Assembly (NCBI GenBank): GCA_021776245.1
Contig: JAJFGF010000048.1
Coordinates: 62,001-126,000 of the forward strand
Reading direction: 5' to 3'
Source: Hyphococcus sp.
Lineage (GTDB): Bacteria; Pseudomonadota; Alphaproteobacteria; Caulobacterales; Parvularculaceae
Length of the DNA stretch: 64,000 nucleotides
Shown here: piece after piece, positions 35,101-42,678 of the stretch
Layout of the letters: each line of letters opens with the position of its first letter
How positions within the stretch are numbered: position 1 is the first letter of the stretch
The notes under the pieces: generated by a model
The model's database searches: none
What the model was told of the DNA's origin: nothing
Seen by the model: only the letters and a program-made list of their open reading frames with translations
Program-made: the position numbers and the translations under genes

Positions 35101-38053
35101 CGCTGACGGTCTTTCCTATGACGAAAATTTCTCAATTCGTATTGGAGATGTAAACGAGGCGCCGGACCAGCTTTCGCTGTCAAATACGACTGTCGATGAA
35201 AACGACGCCGGCGCCATTGTCGGTGATCTCTCGCTCAGTGACGTTGATGATGGCGACAGTCATAATTTTGTCGTTGATGACGCGCGTTTTGAAGTCGTTG
35301 ACGGACAGTTGAAACTCAAAGATGGAGTCTCTCTCAATCATGAGCAGGCAGACTCGATTGACGTAACAGTTACGGCAACAGATTCCCGTGGGCTTTCCAC
35401 GAATTCGAGCTTTTCGATCGGCATTGGCGACATAAACGAAGCGCCCTCGAAAATAGGCGTCATTACCTCACGCGAAATCGAAATTGACAATGCAGGTTTC
35501 GAAGACCGCGCCTATAGCGACCAGCGATGGGGCAGCGGCGCGCCGGGCTGGGAGTCCGACGGCGGCAGTGGCGACTGGAATCCGGCGGCGCGCAGTCTGG
35601 CCGCGGAAGCATCAGAAGGCGCCAACGTAGCCTATATCAATAGCGGCGGCCTGGCGCAGACAGTGGATGAATTCTTTTCGGCTGACTCCAATTATGAGCT
35701 TTCCGTTGACGTGGGCAACCGCCAGGACATTTCAGGATTTGGTGAATATGAAATCCGTCTCTATGCGGGCAATGAATTGATCGGCGCCGCCGATGGCGGC
35801 GCGCCTGTTGAGGGCGGTTGGGAAACCGTAACGCTAAACGTCAATGGTTCCGATCTTCCTGCAGATTTTGCCGGCTTCGGTGAGAGTCTGCGGATCGAGT
35901 TGGTAAAAATTGGCGGCGGTCAGGTCAATTTTGACAATGTCCGTCTCAATGCTGTTGATGTTAGTCACGATCTTAGTGTTGATGAAAACACGCCTGGCGC
36001 AGTAATTGCCAATTTGAACGTGATCGATGAGGATGCAGGCGACGGCCATACCTATGCCGTCGATGATGCGCGCTTTGAGATTGTTGGAAACCAGCTCAAG
36101 CTGAAAGACGGCATTGAGCTCGACCATGAAGCCGCGTCGAACATTGAAGTCGTTGTGACGGCGACAGATAGTGGCGGCCTTTCGACTAATCAGACTTTCT
36201 CGGTTGCGGTTGGTGATGTGAATGAGGCGCCGGAAAGCCTTGCGCTGTCAAATACGACAATTGACGAAAACGACGCGGGCGCCGTTATCGGCGAATTGAG
36301 TCTGACGGATGCCGACGCCGGCGACAGCCACACCTACGCCGTGGACGATGCGCGCTTTGAAGTGGTTGGCGGTCAATTGAAACTAAAAGACGGCGTCGCG
36401 CTCGATCACGAAGCGTCTGACTCTATTGATGTTACGGTGACAGCGACGGACGGCGGCGGTCTTTCGACCAATGAAACCTTCTCGATTGCAGTCGGCGATG
36501 TGAATGAAGCGCCAGAGGCGCTGACGCTGTCCAACACAACGATTGACGAAAACGATGCCGGCGCCATTGTTGGCGATCTCGCTCTCACCGACGTCGATGC
36601 AGGCGACAGCCACACTTATGCCGTTGACGATGCGCGCTTTGAAGTGGTCAGTGGCCAGTTAAAGCTGAAAGACGGCGTAGGCCTCAAAAATGAAGATGCA
36701 GCGTCTGTCGATGTGACGGTAACGGCGACTGATAGCGGCGGACTTGCGACAGAGGAGACCTTTACGATTGACGTCACTGACCATGATCAGGTGATCAACG
36801 GCAGCGCTGATCCCGTCATCGGTGATGTGGGGCAGGTCGGGACCGTCACAGTCGGCCAAGCATCATCGGCGCAATGGCATAGCGTGGCGTTTGATCAGCC
36901 GATCACCGATGCTGTGGTCGTTATGAGCGGCAATACGCAAAACGGATCTGATCCGTTCACAATTCGTGTGCGCAATGTGACGGAAAACGGATTTGAATTC
37001 CAGATTGACGAATGGGATTATCTTGACGGCTATCATGTGACCGAAACACTAAGCTGGATGGCGGTGGAAGAGGGCGTACATACGCTTGAGAATGGCCAGA
37101 CGCTGTATGCGGGCAATGAAAATGTCGACAGCAAAAAGGCAAAATTTGACCTGCCAGATGAACTGACCGATCCGGTTGTGCTGGCGCAGGTGCAAAGCGT
37201 CAATGAAGCTTCCGCTGTTACAGTGCGTACTGATATTCAAAACAATGGCAAGGTGCAGCTCTACCTTCAGGAAGAAGAAAGCATCAGGAACAAAGGTCAT
37301 GTCGATGAAACGGTTGGCGTCATCGCGATCGACAATGGCGGCGCCGCGGCTGAAGGCATAGTGGTGGGAACAACGGGCGATAAAGTTCGCCACACAAATT
37401 TCAGCGAGTCCTACGGCGACGACTTTAATGGCGTAGAGCACGCGCTATTTACTAACATGCAAACAGATGACGGCGGAGATACTTCCGTTTCGCAGATTTC
37501 ATCATCAAGCGATACGGGGTTTTCGGTGCACATTGAGGAAGAACAGTCCAAAAATTCGGAGATCAATCACACCACAGAAGATGTCGGTTTTGCGGCTATT
37601 GAAATCGGGACGCTAAAGGCGATCACGACGCCAGGCGCGGCCGATCTTGATGACACGCTGACCGGTGGGCTTGGCGACGACACGATTTCCGGCGGCATGG
37701 GCAATGATATTATTGACGGCGCGGCCGGCGACGACGTTCTGATCGGCGGTCTCGGTGATGACATGATCTCCGGAGGCGATGGGTCCGACACGTTTATCTA
37801 TCAGATGGGCGACGGAAACGACATTGTCAGCGGCGGCGTCGGCGGCGGCTGGACGGACGTTTTACAGCTTGACGCCGGCAATGGCGATTTCGGCGATTTG
37901 GGCGCGGACTGGACGATTAGCTTGTCGCAAGGCGCCGTCACCGCACAGGACGGCGACAGTGTAAATCTCTCTGACGATGCAGAAGGCATCATTACGTTTT
38001 CTGATGGATCAACTGTCAGTTTTGACGGCATTGACGAGATCGGGCTCGCCTGA
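32162..38053 (+). CDS. Giant cadherin-repeat RTX adhesin secreted by T1SS
   Basis: A 1963-residue protein without a signal peptide. An acidic, low-complexity head (~1-165) is followed by eleven ~94-residue cadherin-like repeats, each with DENxxGAxV and GDVNEAP calcium-site motifs: repeats 1-6 (~170-735), two jelly-roll-like modules (~750-905 and ~1105-1260) separated by repeats 7-8, and repeats 9-11 (~1265-1540). Residues ~1543-1816 hold an H-lectin-like pair of segments, then RTX nonapeptides (GGLGDDTISGGMGND, ending GSDTFIY) at ~1826-1885, and a C-terminal secretion region. ATG at 32162 has AAGGA eight bases upstream; a GTG at 32135 is also in frame. It is expected to be a surface-attached, Ca-stiffened adhesin. 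Confidence 0.9.
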   Translation: MVQNDQQRNSAGDERDSEELAAHEAERKALEKARDPVDTLSQSGDEDANAANLHYGSRTDEGLTAQSEVNDGAPEAPPFDSELHSDERSQGVEETQEPGGADKSLGETGSDSAQRLRENRNQEDRSASSETAPAAQQVEGGDIAIPGVEDSGSGPVQAAALSVKRGGANEAPFDIELSDTIIDENVSGAKIAELSSSDNDEDATATYSIAKDDSGLFEIVGNELRLKVGASFDFEGQGEYSITLTVTDSDGATYDETFSIAVGDVNEAPEALSLSNATIDENEAGAIVGDLSLADVDAGDSHTYDVDDARFEVVGGQLKLKDGVALDHEAAASVDVTVTATDRGGLSINETFSIAVGDVNEAPEALSLSNATIDENEAGAIVGDLSLADVDAGDSHTYAVDDARFEVVGGQLKLKDDVALDHEAAASVDVTVTATDRGGLSINETFSIAVGDVNEAPEALTLSNATVDENEAGAIVGDLGLTDVDAGDSHTFAVSDNRFEVVGGQLKLKDGVALNHETAASIDVTVTATDSGGLSTSESFSISVGDVNEAPEALTLSNATIDENEAGAIVGDLTFSDVDAGDTHAYSVDDARFEVVGGQLKLKDGVALDHETVASLDVTVTATDSGGLSTNETFSLAVGDVNEAPEALTLSNATVDENEAGAVVGDLALTDVDAGDSHIYAVDDARFEVVGGQLKLKDGVALNHEEVDSIDVTVTATDAGGLSTNETFSIAVGDVNEAPTDIAFTSVRQVPIDNAGFEARSYGDQRWGSGAPGWESSGGSGDWNPAARSLAAEASEGDNVAYVNSGNLAQTVDEIFAQDGEYTLSVDVGNRQDISSFGEYEVRLYAGDELIGSADGGAPAEGGWQTVTLNVDGSDFPADFAGFGENLRIELVKISGGQVNFDNVQLGVTDSGSEMVVPENQPGAQIAVLSASDPDIGDTHTFTISDDRFEIVDNALKLKDGVSLDHEEADSVDIIVTATDADGLSYDENFSIRIGDVNEAPDQLSLSNTTVDENDAGAIVGDLSLSDVDDGDSHNFVVDDARFEVVDGQLKLKDGVSLNHEQADSIDVTVTATDSRGLSTNSSFSIGIGDINEAPSKIGVITSREIEIDNAGFEDRAYSDQRWGSGAPGWESDGGSGDWNPAARSLAAEASEGANVAYINSGGLAQTVDEFFSADSNYELSVDVGNRQDISGFGEYEIRLYAGNELIGAADGGAPVEGGWETVTLNVNGSDLPADFAGFGESLRIELVKIGGGQVNFDNVRLNAVDVSHDLSVDENTPGAVIANLNVIDEDAGDGHTYAVDDARFEIVGNQLKLKDGIELDHEAASNIEVVVTATDSGGLSTNQTFSVAVGDVNEAPESLALSNTTIDENDAGAVIGELSLTDADAGDSHTYAVDDARFEVVGGQLKLKDGVALDHEASDSIDVTVTATDGGGLSTNETFSIAVGDVNEAPEALTLSNTTIDENDAGAIVGDLALTDVDAGDSHTYAVDDARFEVVSGQLKLKDGVGLKNEDAASVDVTVTATDSGGLATEETFTIDVTDHDQVINGSADPVIGDVGQVGTVTVGQASSAQWHSVAFDQPITDAVVVMSGNTQNGSDPFTIRVRNVTENGFEFQIDEWDYLDGYHVTETLSWMAVEEGVHTLENGQTLYAGNENVDSKKAKFDLPDELTDPVVLAQVQSVNEASAVTVRTDIQNNGKVQLYLQEEESIRNKGHVDETVGVIAIDNGGAAAEGIVVGTTGDKVRHTNFSESYGDDFNGVEHALFTNMQTDDGGDTSVSQISSSSDTGFSVHIEEEQSKNSEINHTTEDVGFAAIEIGTLKAITTPGAADLDDTLTGGLGDDTISGGMGNDIIDGAAGDDVLIGGLGDDMISGGDGSDTFIYQMGDGNDIVSGGVGGGWTDVLQLDAGNGDFGDLGADWTISLSQGAVTAQDGDSVNLSDDAEGIITFSDGSTVSFDGIDEIGLA
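32942..34351 (+). repeat. Five 282-bp tandem repeats (cadherin-like units 2-6)
   Basis: Identical motif positions recur every 282 bases (94 codons) at 32942, 33224, 33506, 33788 and 34070, ending at 34351. The first two units are almost identical in DNA, differing at a handful of bases, so they arose by recent duplication; the others are more diverged. Such an array can expand or contract by recombination. Confidence 0.9.
34415..35938 (+). repeat. Duplicated 456-bp jelly-roll module (34415-34870 and 35483-35938)
   Basis: The two modules begin IDNAGFE and end GGQVNFDN and keep the same length (152 codons) and an exact 1068-base offset with no visible indel. They share QRWGSGAPGWES, GGSGDWNPAARSLAAEASEG, SVDVGNRQDIS, EYE.RLYAG and RIELVKI. 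The fold resembles carbohydrate-binding jelly-rolls of the N-x-G-F-E...W type. Confidence 0.75.
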
Positions 38054-38186
38054 ACAAATTCGTCGCAATGACCTGGAAACAGAAACCGTCGACTCGCCGC
38101 GCGCGTGGGTTTGGATTGTATTCACATTCATTAAGTCTTTCTTGCCCGCGCCAAGTTCATCGGCGTGCTCTCGGCGTATGAGTTAA

Positions 38187-39590
38187 ATGAATTGCAACCA
38201 TGTCGTGCAATTGTGCGATATGGTTAACAAAACTCTAGCATTTCTATCCAGCATAAGTGCGAGCCTGTTATTTTGCGGAACGGCTGACGCGGAAAATGTC
38301 GCTGAAGCTATAGCATTCGCAATGAACCATGATCCGCGCGCAGAACTCGCTGAAGCGGCGACAAAACTTGCGCGTTCTGACGCCGTCAGCCAGCTTAGCG
38401 GTTTCTTGCCGACGATAGAGGGAACCGTTTCCTATACGGATGATGAATTCCGCAGTTCGTCCCTCGACACGCTTCAGGAAAGAGATGGCACCACATTGGG
38501 CGTCACCGTTTCACAGCCGGTTTTCCAGGCGTTTTCGGACATCAACCGGTATCGTGCAGCTCGAAAAGGGGTTGAACAACAGGAATATCTGGAAGTTGAC
38601 ACCCGTAATCAGATCGCCCTGAGTGCTGCGCGGGCCCATGCGGCGACGATTTTTTATCGCGACGTCGTCGGCAGCCGCAATGGCAATATTAAATTGTTGA
38701 GCCGCCAACATGAAATTGCACGCCGCCGGATGGAAGCCGGCGCCCAAAGTAAAACCGGTGTTGAACAGGCGCTTATGCGCCGGGACCAGGCAATTGTTGA
38801 TCTTGAACAGACGCGCGCGATTCTCGTCTCAAATGAAGCGGCTTACCAGCGCATTGTAGGTCACAGGCCGCCAGAAAACCTGACATTGGACGATGGACAT
38901 TTGTTCGACAATTTTGACACGCTTGAAACGGCGATCGGCGCGGGCATGCAAAATAGCCCGGTGTTAAATGCGGCGCGATATGGCGCCGATGCAGCACATC
39001 TGGGCGTTGCTGCAGCGAAAGGCGATTTTGGGCCAAAACTGTTTGTAGAAGGAAGTTATCTAAACCGTCTGCGCCAACAGTCCGGTCTTGTGCAGGAAGA
39101 CGAATATCAGGTGGTCGCCCGCATGCGCGTGCCGATTTTTTCCGGGGGGCGCAATATCGGTGGTCATCGGCGTGCATCTGCGCGATATGCGCAGAGCAAA
39201 GCAGAATACACGAATGCAAGTCTGGCCCTTCGCGAAACGATCGAACGGAGTTGGCGCCAAATGCAGATCGCAAAGACCCGCGGCGTGATTGCAGCGCGTG
39301 CAGTCAAATCCGCTGAAAGGGCAGTTAAAGGCCTCGAGATTGAATATGAGGCGGGCCGACGCAACGTAATCGACGTCCTGGACGGACAACGTGATCTGGT
39401 GAACGCGCAGATTGGCCGATCCCAGGCGGATTACGACTATCGCGTGGCGGGTTATGAATTGCTGGCGACGATTGGCGTGCTTGCCGACAACAACTCGGCG
39501 GACACATCAACGCCTCAAAGCGAAAATGAACCTGCAATCAACCTTGATGAAATTAATTTTGGTGATGAAGAACCGGCGGAGCGTTTGTAG
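38187..39590 (+). CDS. TolC-family outer-membrane efflux protein for the T1SS
   Basis: A 467-residue outer-membrane channel. The signal peptide is MVNKTLAFLSSISASLLFCG..ADA if translation begins at the ATG at 38220; the upstream ATG at 38187 adds 11 residues. Neither has a good Shine-Dalgarno. The mature protein has the TolC layout of paired coiled-coil hairpins with repeated TRNQIALSAARAHA and RRMEAGAQSKTGVEQAL motifs, and the second half repeat AEYTNASLALRETIERSWRQM and YEAGRRNVIDVLDGQRDLVNAQ. The Asp/Glu-rich C-terminal tail is dispensable in relatives. It lies 133 bases after the adhesin and completes the T1SS set. Confidence 0.9.
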   Translation: MNCNHVVQLCDMVNKTLAFLSSISASLLFCGTADAENVAEAIAFAMNHDPRAELAEAATKLARSDAVSQLSGFLPTIEGTVSYTDDEFRSSSLDTLQERDGTTLGVTVSQPVFQAFSDINRYRAARKGVEQQEYLEVDTRNQIALSAARAHAATIFYRDVVGSRNGNIKLLSRQHEIARRRMEAGAQSKTGVEQALMRRDQAIVDLEQTRAILVSNEAAYQRIVGHRPPENLTLDDGHLFDNFDTLETAIGAGMQNSPVLNAARYGADAAHLGVAAAKGDFGPKLFVEGSYLNRLRQQSGLVQEDEYQVVARMRVPIFSGGRNIGGHRRASARYAQSKAEYTNASLALRETIERSWRQMQIAKTRGVIAARAVKSAERAVKGLEIEYEAGRRNVIDVLDGQRDLVNAQIGRSQADYDYRVAGYELLATIGVLADNNSADTSTPQSENEPAINLDEINFGDEEPAERL

Positions 39591-39741
39591 CTTCGGCGAC
39601 AATCCTCGCGTTACTCGCCGTTCCTGCGGCAACTCGACCCGGAATTCATCTGACCCTTCGTAAGAAAATAGTTTAGGCTGATATCCTGCTGTATTTGGTG
39701 CATTCCATTCTGGTAGACATAGTTGAACCGGAGAATTCGCG

Positions 39742-40284
39742 ATGTTGAAATATTGCGCCCTTTTGGCTGTCTTTGGTCTGGCCGCCTGTGGCGAAGCAAC
39801 CAGGACTGTTGGGGAAAAAGCCGCAGCCGCCCATGACCTCGAAGTAATCTCCCGCGACGTCAATTCGTCCAACGGCAAGGCGCTTTTTGTCGATCAGGGT
39901 TGCGTCATCTGCCATTCGGTCAATGGCGTTGGCGGCAAAGCCGCGCCGGCGCTTGACGCGGCCATCGGGGCGCCGGCGATCGATCCCCTCGATTTTGCGG
40001 CGCGGATGTGGCGCGGCGCGCCTGCGATGATTGAACTTCAGTCGATCGAACTTGGCTACACGATCTACCTGACCGCTGATGAAATTGGCGATCTTGCGGC
40101 TTTTGCCGGCGATATCGCTGAGCAGAAGACGCTCAACCTGGAAGACGTGCCCGAGACCTTGCGCAGCGGCTTTCTCGATGAGCAGTTTTGGGAAGTAGAA
40201 AATTGGGAAGATTTCCTGCGTTCCGGGCAGGAAGAGGCCGGTCAGCAGGAAACTGAGACGCCGGGGCCCGACCAACAGCCCTGA
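39742..40284 (+). CDS. Class I cytochrome c lipoprotein
   Basis: A 180-residue protein with a lipoprotein signal (MLKYCALLAVFGLAAC, lipobox C16) and one haem attachment site CVICHSV at residues ~54-60. Distal methionine candidates are in RMWRGAPAMIEL. GGAG lies upstream of the ATG. The C-terminal tail is acidic and Gln/Glu/Pro rich (EEAGQQETETPGPDQQP). It is anchored to a membrane on the periplasmic side and probably shuttles electrons. It lies between the tolC gene and nuoA; a link to either is not shown. Confidence 0.85.
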   Translation: MLKYCALLAVFGLAACGEATRTVGEKAAAAHDLEVISRDVNSSNGKALFVDQGCVICHSVNGVGGKAAPALDAAIGAPAIDPLDFAARMWRGAPAMIELQSIELGYTIYLTADEIGDLAAFAGDIAEQKTLNLEDVPETLRSGFLDEQFWEVENWEDFLRSGQEEAGQQETETPGPDQQP

Positions 40285-40297
40285 ACGGCGCCGTCAA

Positions 40298-40323
40298 GCC
40301 GCGAGAAAACTGCGGTTTTCGGC
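40298..40323 (+). terminator. Hairpin between cytochrome c and nuoA
   Basis: GCCG..GAAAAC and GTTTTCGGC can pair around TGCG with a three-base bulge. There is no T-run after the stem, so it may be a weak or factor-assisted terminator before the nuo operon. Confidence 0.3.
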
Positions 40324-40420
40324 CTCACAAGCACTGAATCGCGTTGCGTTCTCATCCGCATCTTTCTAGTTTCCGGCCAGATTTGATACTGGGGCGACGG
40401 GGCCCCGAAGGAGTGCATTC

Positions 40421-40816
40421 GTGGCGACGCCGGACTTTTTGCTCAACTATCTGCCGATCCTGATTTTTTTGGGGCTCGCAATTGTGCTTGGCCTTGGTTT
40501 CCTGGTCGCACCGGCAATTATTGCACCCGCTGACCCGGATCCCGAAAAAGTCTCGACCTACGAATGCGGGTTTAATGCGTTTGACGATGCGCGAATGAAG
40601 TTTGACGTTCAGTTCTATATCGTTGCGATCCTCTTCATTATTGTCGATCTCGACGTTGCTTTCCTGTTTCCGTGGGCGGTGATGCTGTTCAATCCGGAAC
40701 TCGGCCATGATCGCGGGTTTCAGATCTTCGCCTTCTGGTCGATGTTTGTGTTTATCGCCGTCTTCGCCATTGGCTTCCTCTATGAATGGAAAAAGGGGGC
40801 CCTGGAATGGCGCTAG
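40421..40816 (+). CDS. nuoA: NADH-quinone oxidoreductase subunit A
   Basis: A 131-residue membrane subunit of complex I at the junction of the peripheral and membrane arms. Three helices are visible, with the conserved [20 protein letters not shown] loop (Cys of the switchable loop) and [11 protein letters not shown] in helix 2. The start is a GTG at 40421, supported by GAAGGAG seven bases upstream. The end overlaps nuoB by ten bases. Confidence 0.96.
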   Translation: MATPDFLLNYLPILIFLGLAIVLGLGFLVAPAIIAPADPDPEKVSTYECGFNAFDDARMKFDVQFYIVAILFIIVDLDVAFLFPWAVMLFNPELGHDRGFQIFAFWSMFVFIAVFAIGFLYEWKKGALEWR

Positions 40817-41376
40817 AGCCTGGAAAAATGCCATATGGGACGGCAGCGCGCGTGGGCGCGGCGGGCTATAACCCGACCGCCAAAGATCCGTTCCATTCCG
40901 AATTGTCAGACCAGCTCGCTGATCGGGGCTTCATTACCGCCCCTGCTGATGCGTTGATCAATTGGGCCCGCACGGGTTCCCTGATGTGGATGACCTTCGG
41001 GCTTGCCTGCTGCGCCGTTGAAATGATGCAGGCGTCAATGCCGCGCTATGACGTAGAACGCTTTGGCTTTGCGCCGCGTGCTTCCCCGCGCCAGTCGGAT
41101 GTGATGATTGTCGCCGGCACGCTGACCAACAAAATGGCGCCGGCGCTTCGCAAAGTTTACGATCAGATGCCGAACCCGCGCTACGTGATCTCCATGGGAT
41201 CCTGCGCCAATGGCGGCGGTTATTATCATTATTCCTATGCTGTAGTGCGCGGCTGTGACCGCGTCGTGCCGGTCGATATCTACGTGCCCGGCTGCCCGCC
41301 GACGGCAGAGGCGCTGGTCTACGGCATTTTACAGCTTCAAAAGAAAATCCGCCGTGAAGGCTCGATTATTCGGTAA
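40807..41376 (+). CDS. nuoB: NADH-quinone oxidoreductase subunit B
   Basis: A 189-residue peripheral-arm subunit that binds the terminal [4Fe-4S] cluster N2, which reduces quinone. The ligands are seen in [11 protein letters not shown] (tandem Cys), [15 protein letters not shown] and [11 protein letters not shown]. The ATG at 40807 overlaps the nuoA stop. An N-terminal ~45-residue extension before the core is Gly/Ala rich, normal for alphaproteobacteria. Confidence 0.97.
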   Translation: MALEPGKMPYGTAARVGAAGYNPTAKDPFHSELSDQLADRGFITAPADALINWARTGSLMWMTFGLACCAVEMMQASMPRYDVERFGFAPRASPRQSDVMIVAGTLTNKMAPALRKVYDQMPNPRYVISMGSCANGGGYYHYSYAVVRGCDRVVPVDIYVPGCPPTAEALVYGILQLQKKIRREGSIIR

Positions 41377-41382
41377 TATGGC

Positions 41383-41991
41383 ATGAGCGAAGAACTCAAA
41401 GAACTGGGCGAGCATATCGCGGCGTCCATCGACGCCGACATCCGCGGCTGGCAGGTGGAGCATGGCGAGCTGACGGTTGATGCGCGGGCCGACCGCATCG
41501 CACCCATATTGAAGTTTTTGCGCGACGATCCCCTGGCGAAGTTTCTGGTGCTGATTGATTTGACCGGCGTCGATTATCCGGAACGGGGCAAGCGTTTCGA
41601 TGTCGTTTATCATCTGTTATCGATGCATAATAATACGCGCATTCGCGTTAAGGCGCAGCTGGGCGAAGACGAAACCATCCCAACCGCGACTGAGGTCTAT
41701 CCCTGCGCCGACTGGTTCGAGCGCGAGGCGTTCGATATGTACGGCATTGTCTTTTCCGGCCATCCGGATTTGCGCCGAATCCTCACTGATTACGGCTTTG
41801 AAGGTTATCCATTGCGCAAGGACTTCCCGCTCACCGGCCATGTGGAGGTGCGCTATGATGACCAACAAAAACGCGTCGTTTATGAGCCGGTGAAGCTAAC
41901 CCAGGAATTTCGCAATTTCGATTATCTCTCTCCATGGGAAGGCGCGCAATATGTGCTGCCGGGCGATGAAAAAGCTGACGCGAGCGAGTAG
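41383..41991 (+). CDS. nuoC: NADH-quinone oxidoreductase subunit C
   Basis: A 202-residue 30-kDa subunit of the peripheral arm without Fe-S clusters. The signature is ERAEFDMYGI-like (here [29 protein letters not shown]) with [11 protein letters not shown]. Its last residues (DEKADASE) and the TAG stop run into the first heptad of the inverted-repeat element (41984 onward). A fused nuoCD is not used here: nuoD is separate and 490 bases away, unlike the close spacing usual in alphaproteobacterial nuo operons. Confidence 0.95.
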   Translation: MSEELKELGEHIAASIDADIRGWQVEHGELTVDARADRIAPILKFLRDDPLAKFLVLIDLTGVDYPERGKRFDVVYHLLSMHNNTRIRVKAQLGEDETIPTATEVYPCADWFEREAFDMYGIVFSGHPDLRRILTDYGFEGYPLRKDFPLTGHVEVRYDDQQKRVVYEPVKLTQEFRNFDYLSPWEGAQYVLPGDEKADASE

Positions 41992-42013
41992 TGAATAGCG
42001 AGTAGAGAATAGA
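41991..42013 (+). repeat. Left terminal inverted repeat of the S23 element
   Basis: It matches the reverse complement of 42438-42460 at 21 of 23 positions and is made of degenerate GNGARTA heptads. The nuoC stop (41989-41991) touches its first base. Confidence 0.8.
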
Positions 42014-42024
42014 ATTTGAGATGA

Positions 42025-42678
42025 ATGGCGACCGAACAGAAATTTCAATCCTATCGCGATCTGCTGGTTTGGCAGTCGGGGATGGCTGTTGCGGAAGCCT
42101 GCCATCATGCGACAAAGCAATTTCCACGCGAAGAGTTGTTTGGAATGACATCGCAAATTCGTCGCGCAGCCGCGTCTATTCCGGCCAACATTGCCGAAGG
42201 CCACGGGCGAGAAACTTCGGGGTCATTCATTCATTTTTTGCGCATAGCGCAGGGCTCTCTGAAAGAACTGGAAACCCACCTTCTCCTCTCTGTTCGCGTC
42301 GGCCTCATAAGCGAGACCGGTTCACAACCTCTTCTCGATCAGTGCCTGGAACTCGGAAAAATGCTGCGCGCATTGATAAGATCGATTCAACGAAAAGCGA
42401 CCAACGAAAAGCGACCAACGAAAAATGATCACTATTCTCTATTCTCTACTCCCTATTCGCTTAATGCAGCAGGCATCCCATGCCTGACGGAACCAAAGTC
42501 ATTGATGTCGAAGATAGCGCTTCCGACGCGTCCTCGGAGCGTTCTTTTACGATTAATTTCGGCCCGCAGCACCCAGCGGCGCACGGCGTGTTGCGTCTCG
42601 TACTTGAACTTGATGGCGAAGTTGTCGAACGCGTTGATCCGCATATCGGTCTTTTGCATCGCGGCACCGAAAAGCTGA
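42025..42678 (+). CDS. Four-helix-bundle S23 (23S rRNA intervening-sequence-type) protein
   Basis: The first ~120 residues are unmistakably the S23 family (PF05635): [75 protein letters not shown]. Family members are usually ~115-130 residues and end there. Here the frame runs on without a stop through the right repeat and 199 bases into nuoD (to 42678, 217 residues in all). The tail after RSIQRK looks like out-of-frame nuoD sequence and not a real domain. Function of S23 proteins outside rRNA is unknown. Confidence 0.75.
   Translation: MATEQKFQSYRDLLVWQSGMAVAEACHHATKQFPREELFGMTSQIRRAAASIPANIAEGHGRETSGSFIHFLRIAQGSLKELETHLLLSVRVGLISETGSQPLLDQCLELGKMLRALIRSIQRKATNEKRPTKNDHYSLFSTPYSLNAAGIPCLTEPKSLMSKIALPTRPRSVLLRLISARSTQRRTACCVSYLNLMAKLSNALIRISVFCIAAPKS
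42389..42430 (+). repeat. Three 14-bp direct repeats (AACGAAAAGCGACC) at the end of the S23 gene
   Basis: Perfect copies at 42389-42402 and 42403-42416 and a diverged third at 42417-42430 that runs into the right heptad array. The period is two heptads, so the DNA tract may have grown by slippage. It is translated in the S23 frame as [12 protein letters not shown]. Confidence 0.8.
42438..42460 (-). repeat. Right terminal inverted repeat of the S23 element
   Basis: Reverse complement equivalent of 41991-42013, 21 of 23 matching. It ends 19 bases before the nuoD start, so the nuoD ribosome-binding region may be drawn from or next to the element. Confidence 0.8.

Larger units (their letters stand above)
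41984..42463 (+). mobile_element. Inverted-heptad-flanked S23 four-helix-bundle element between nuoC and nuoD
   Basis: A ~480-base insert between nuoC and nuoD. The left end is built of GNGARTA heptads (GCGAGTA, GTGAATA, GCGAGTA, GAGAATA at 41984-42011). The right end is five heptads in the opposite direction at 42429-42463. The 23-base segments 41991-42013 and 42438-42460 are inverted copies matching at 21 of 23 positions. The only gene is the S23-family four-helix bundle. No transposase is present. The complementary ends could pair in RNA. I infer a non-autonomous mobile unit, but a target-site duplication is not evident. Confidence 0.65.
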
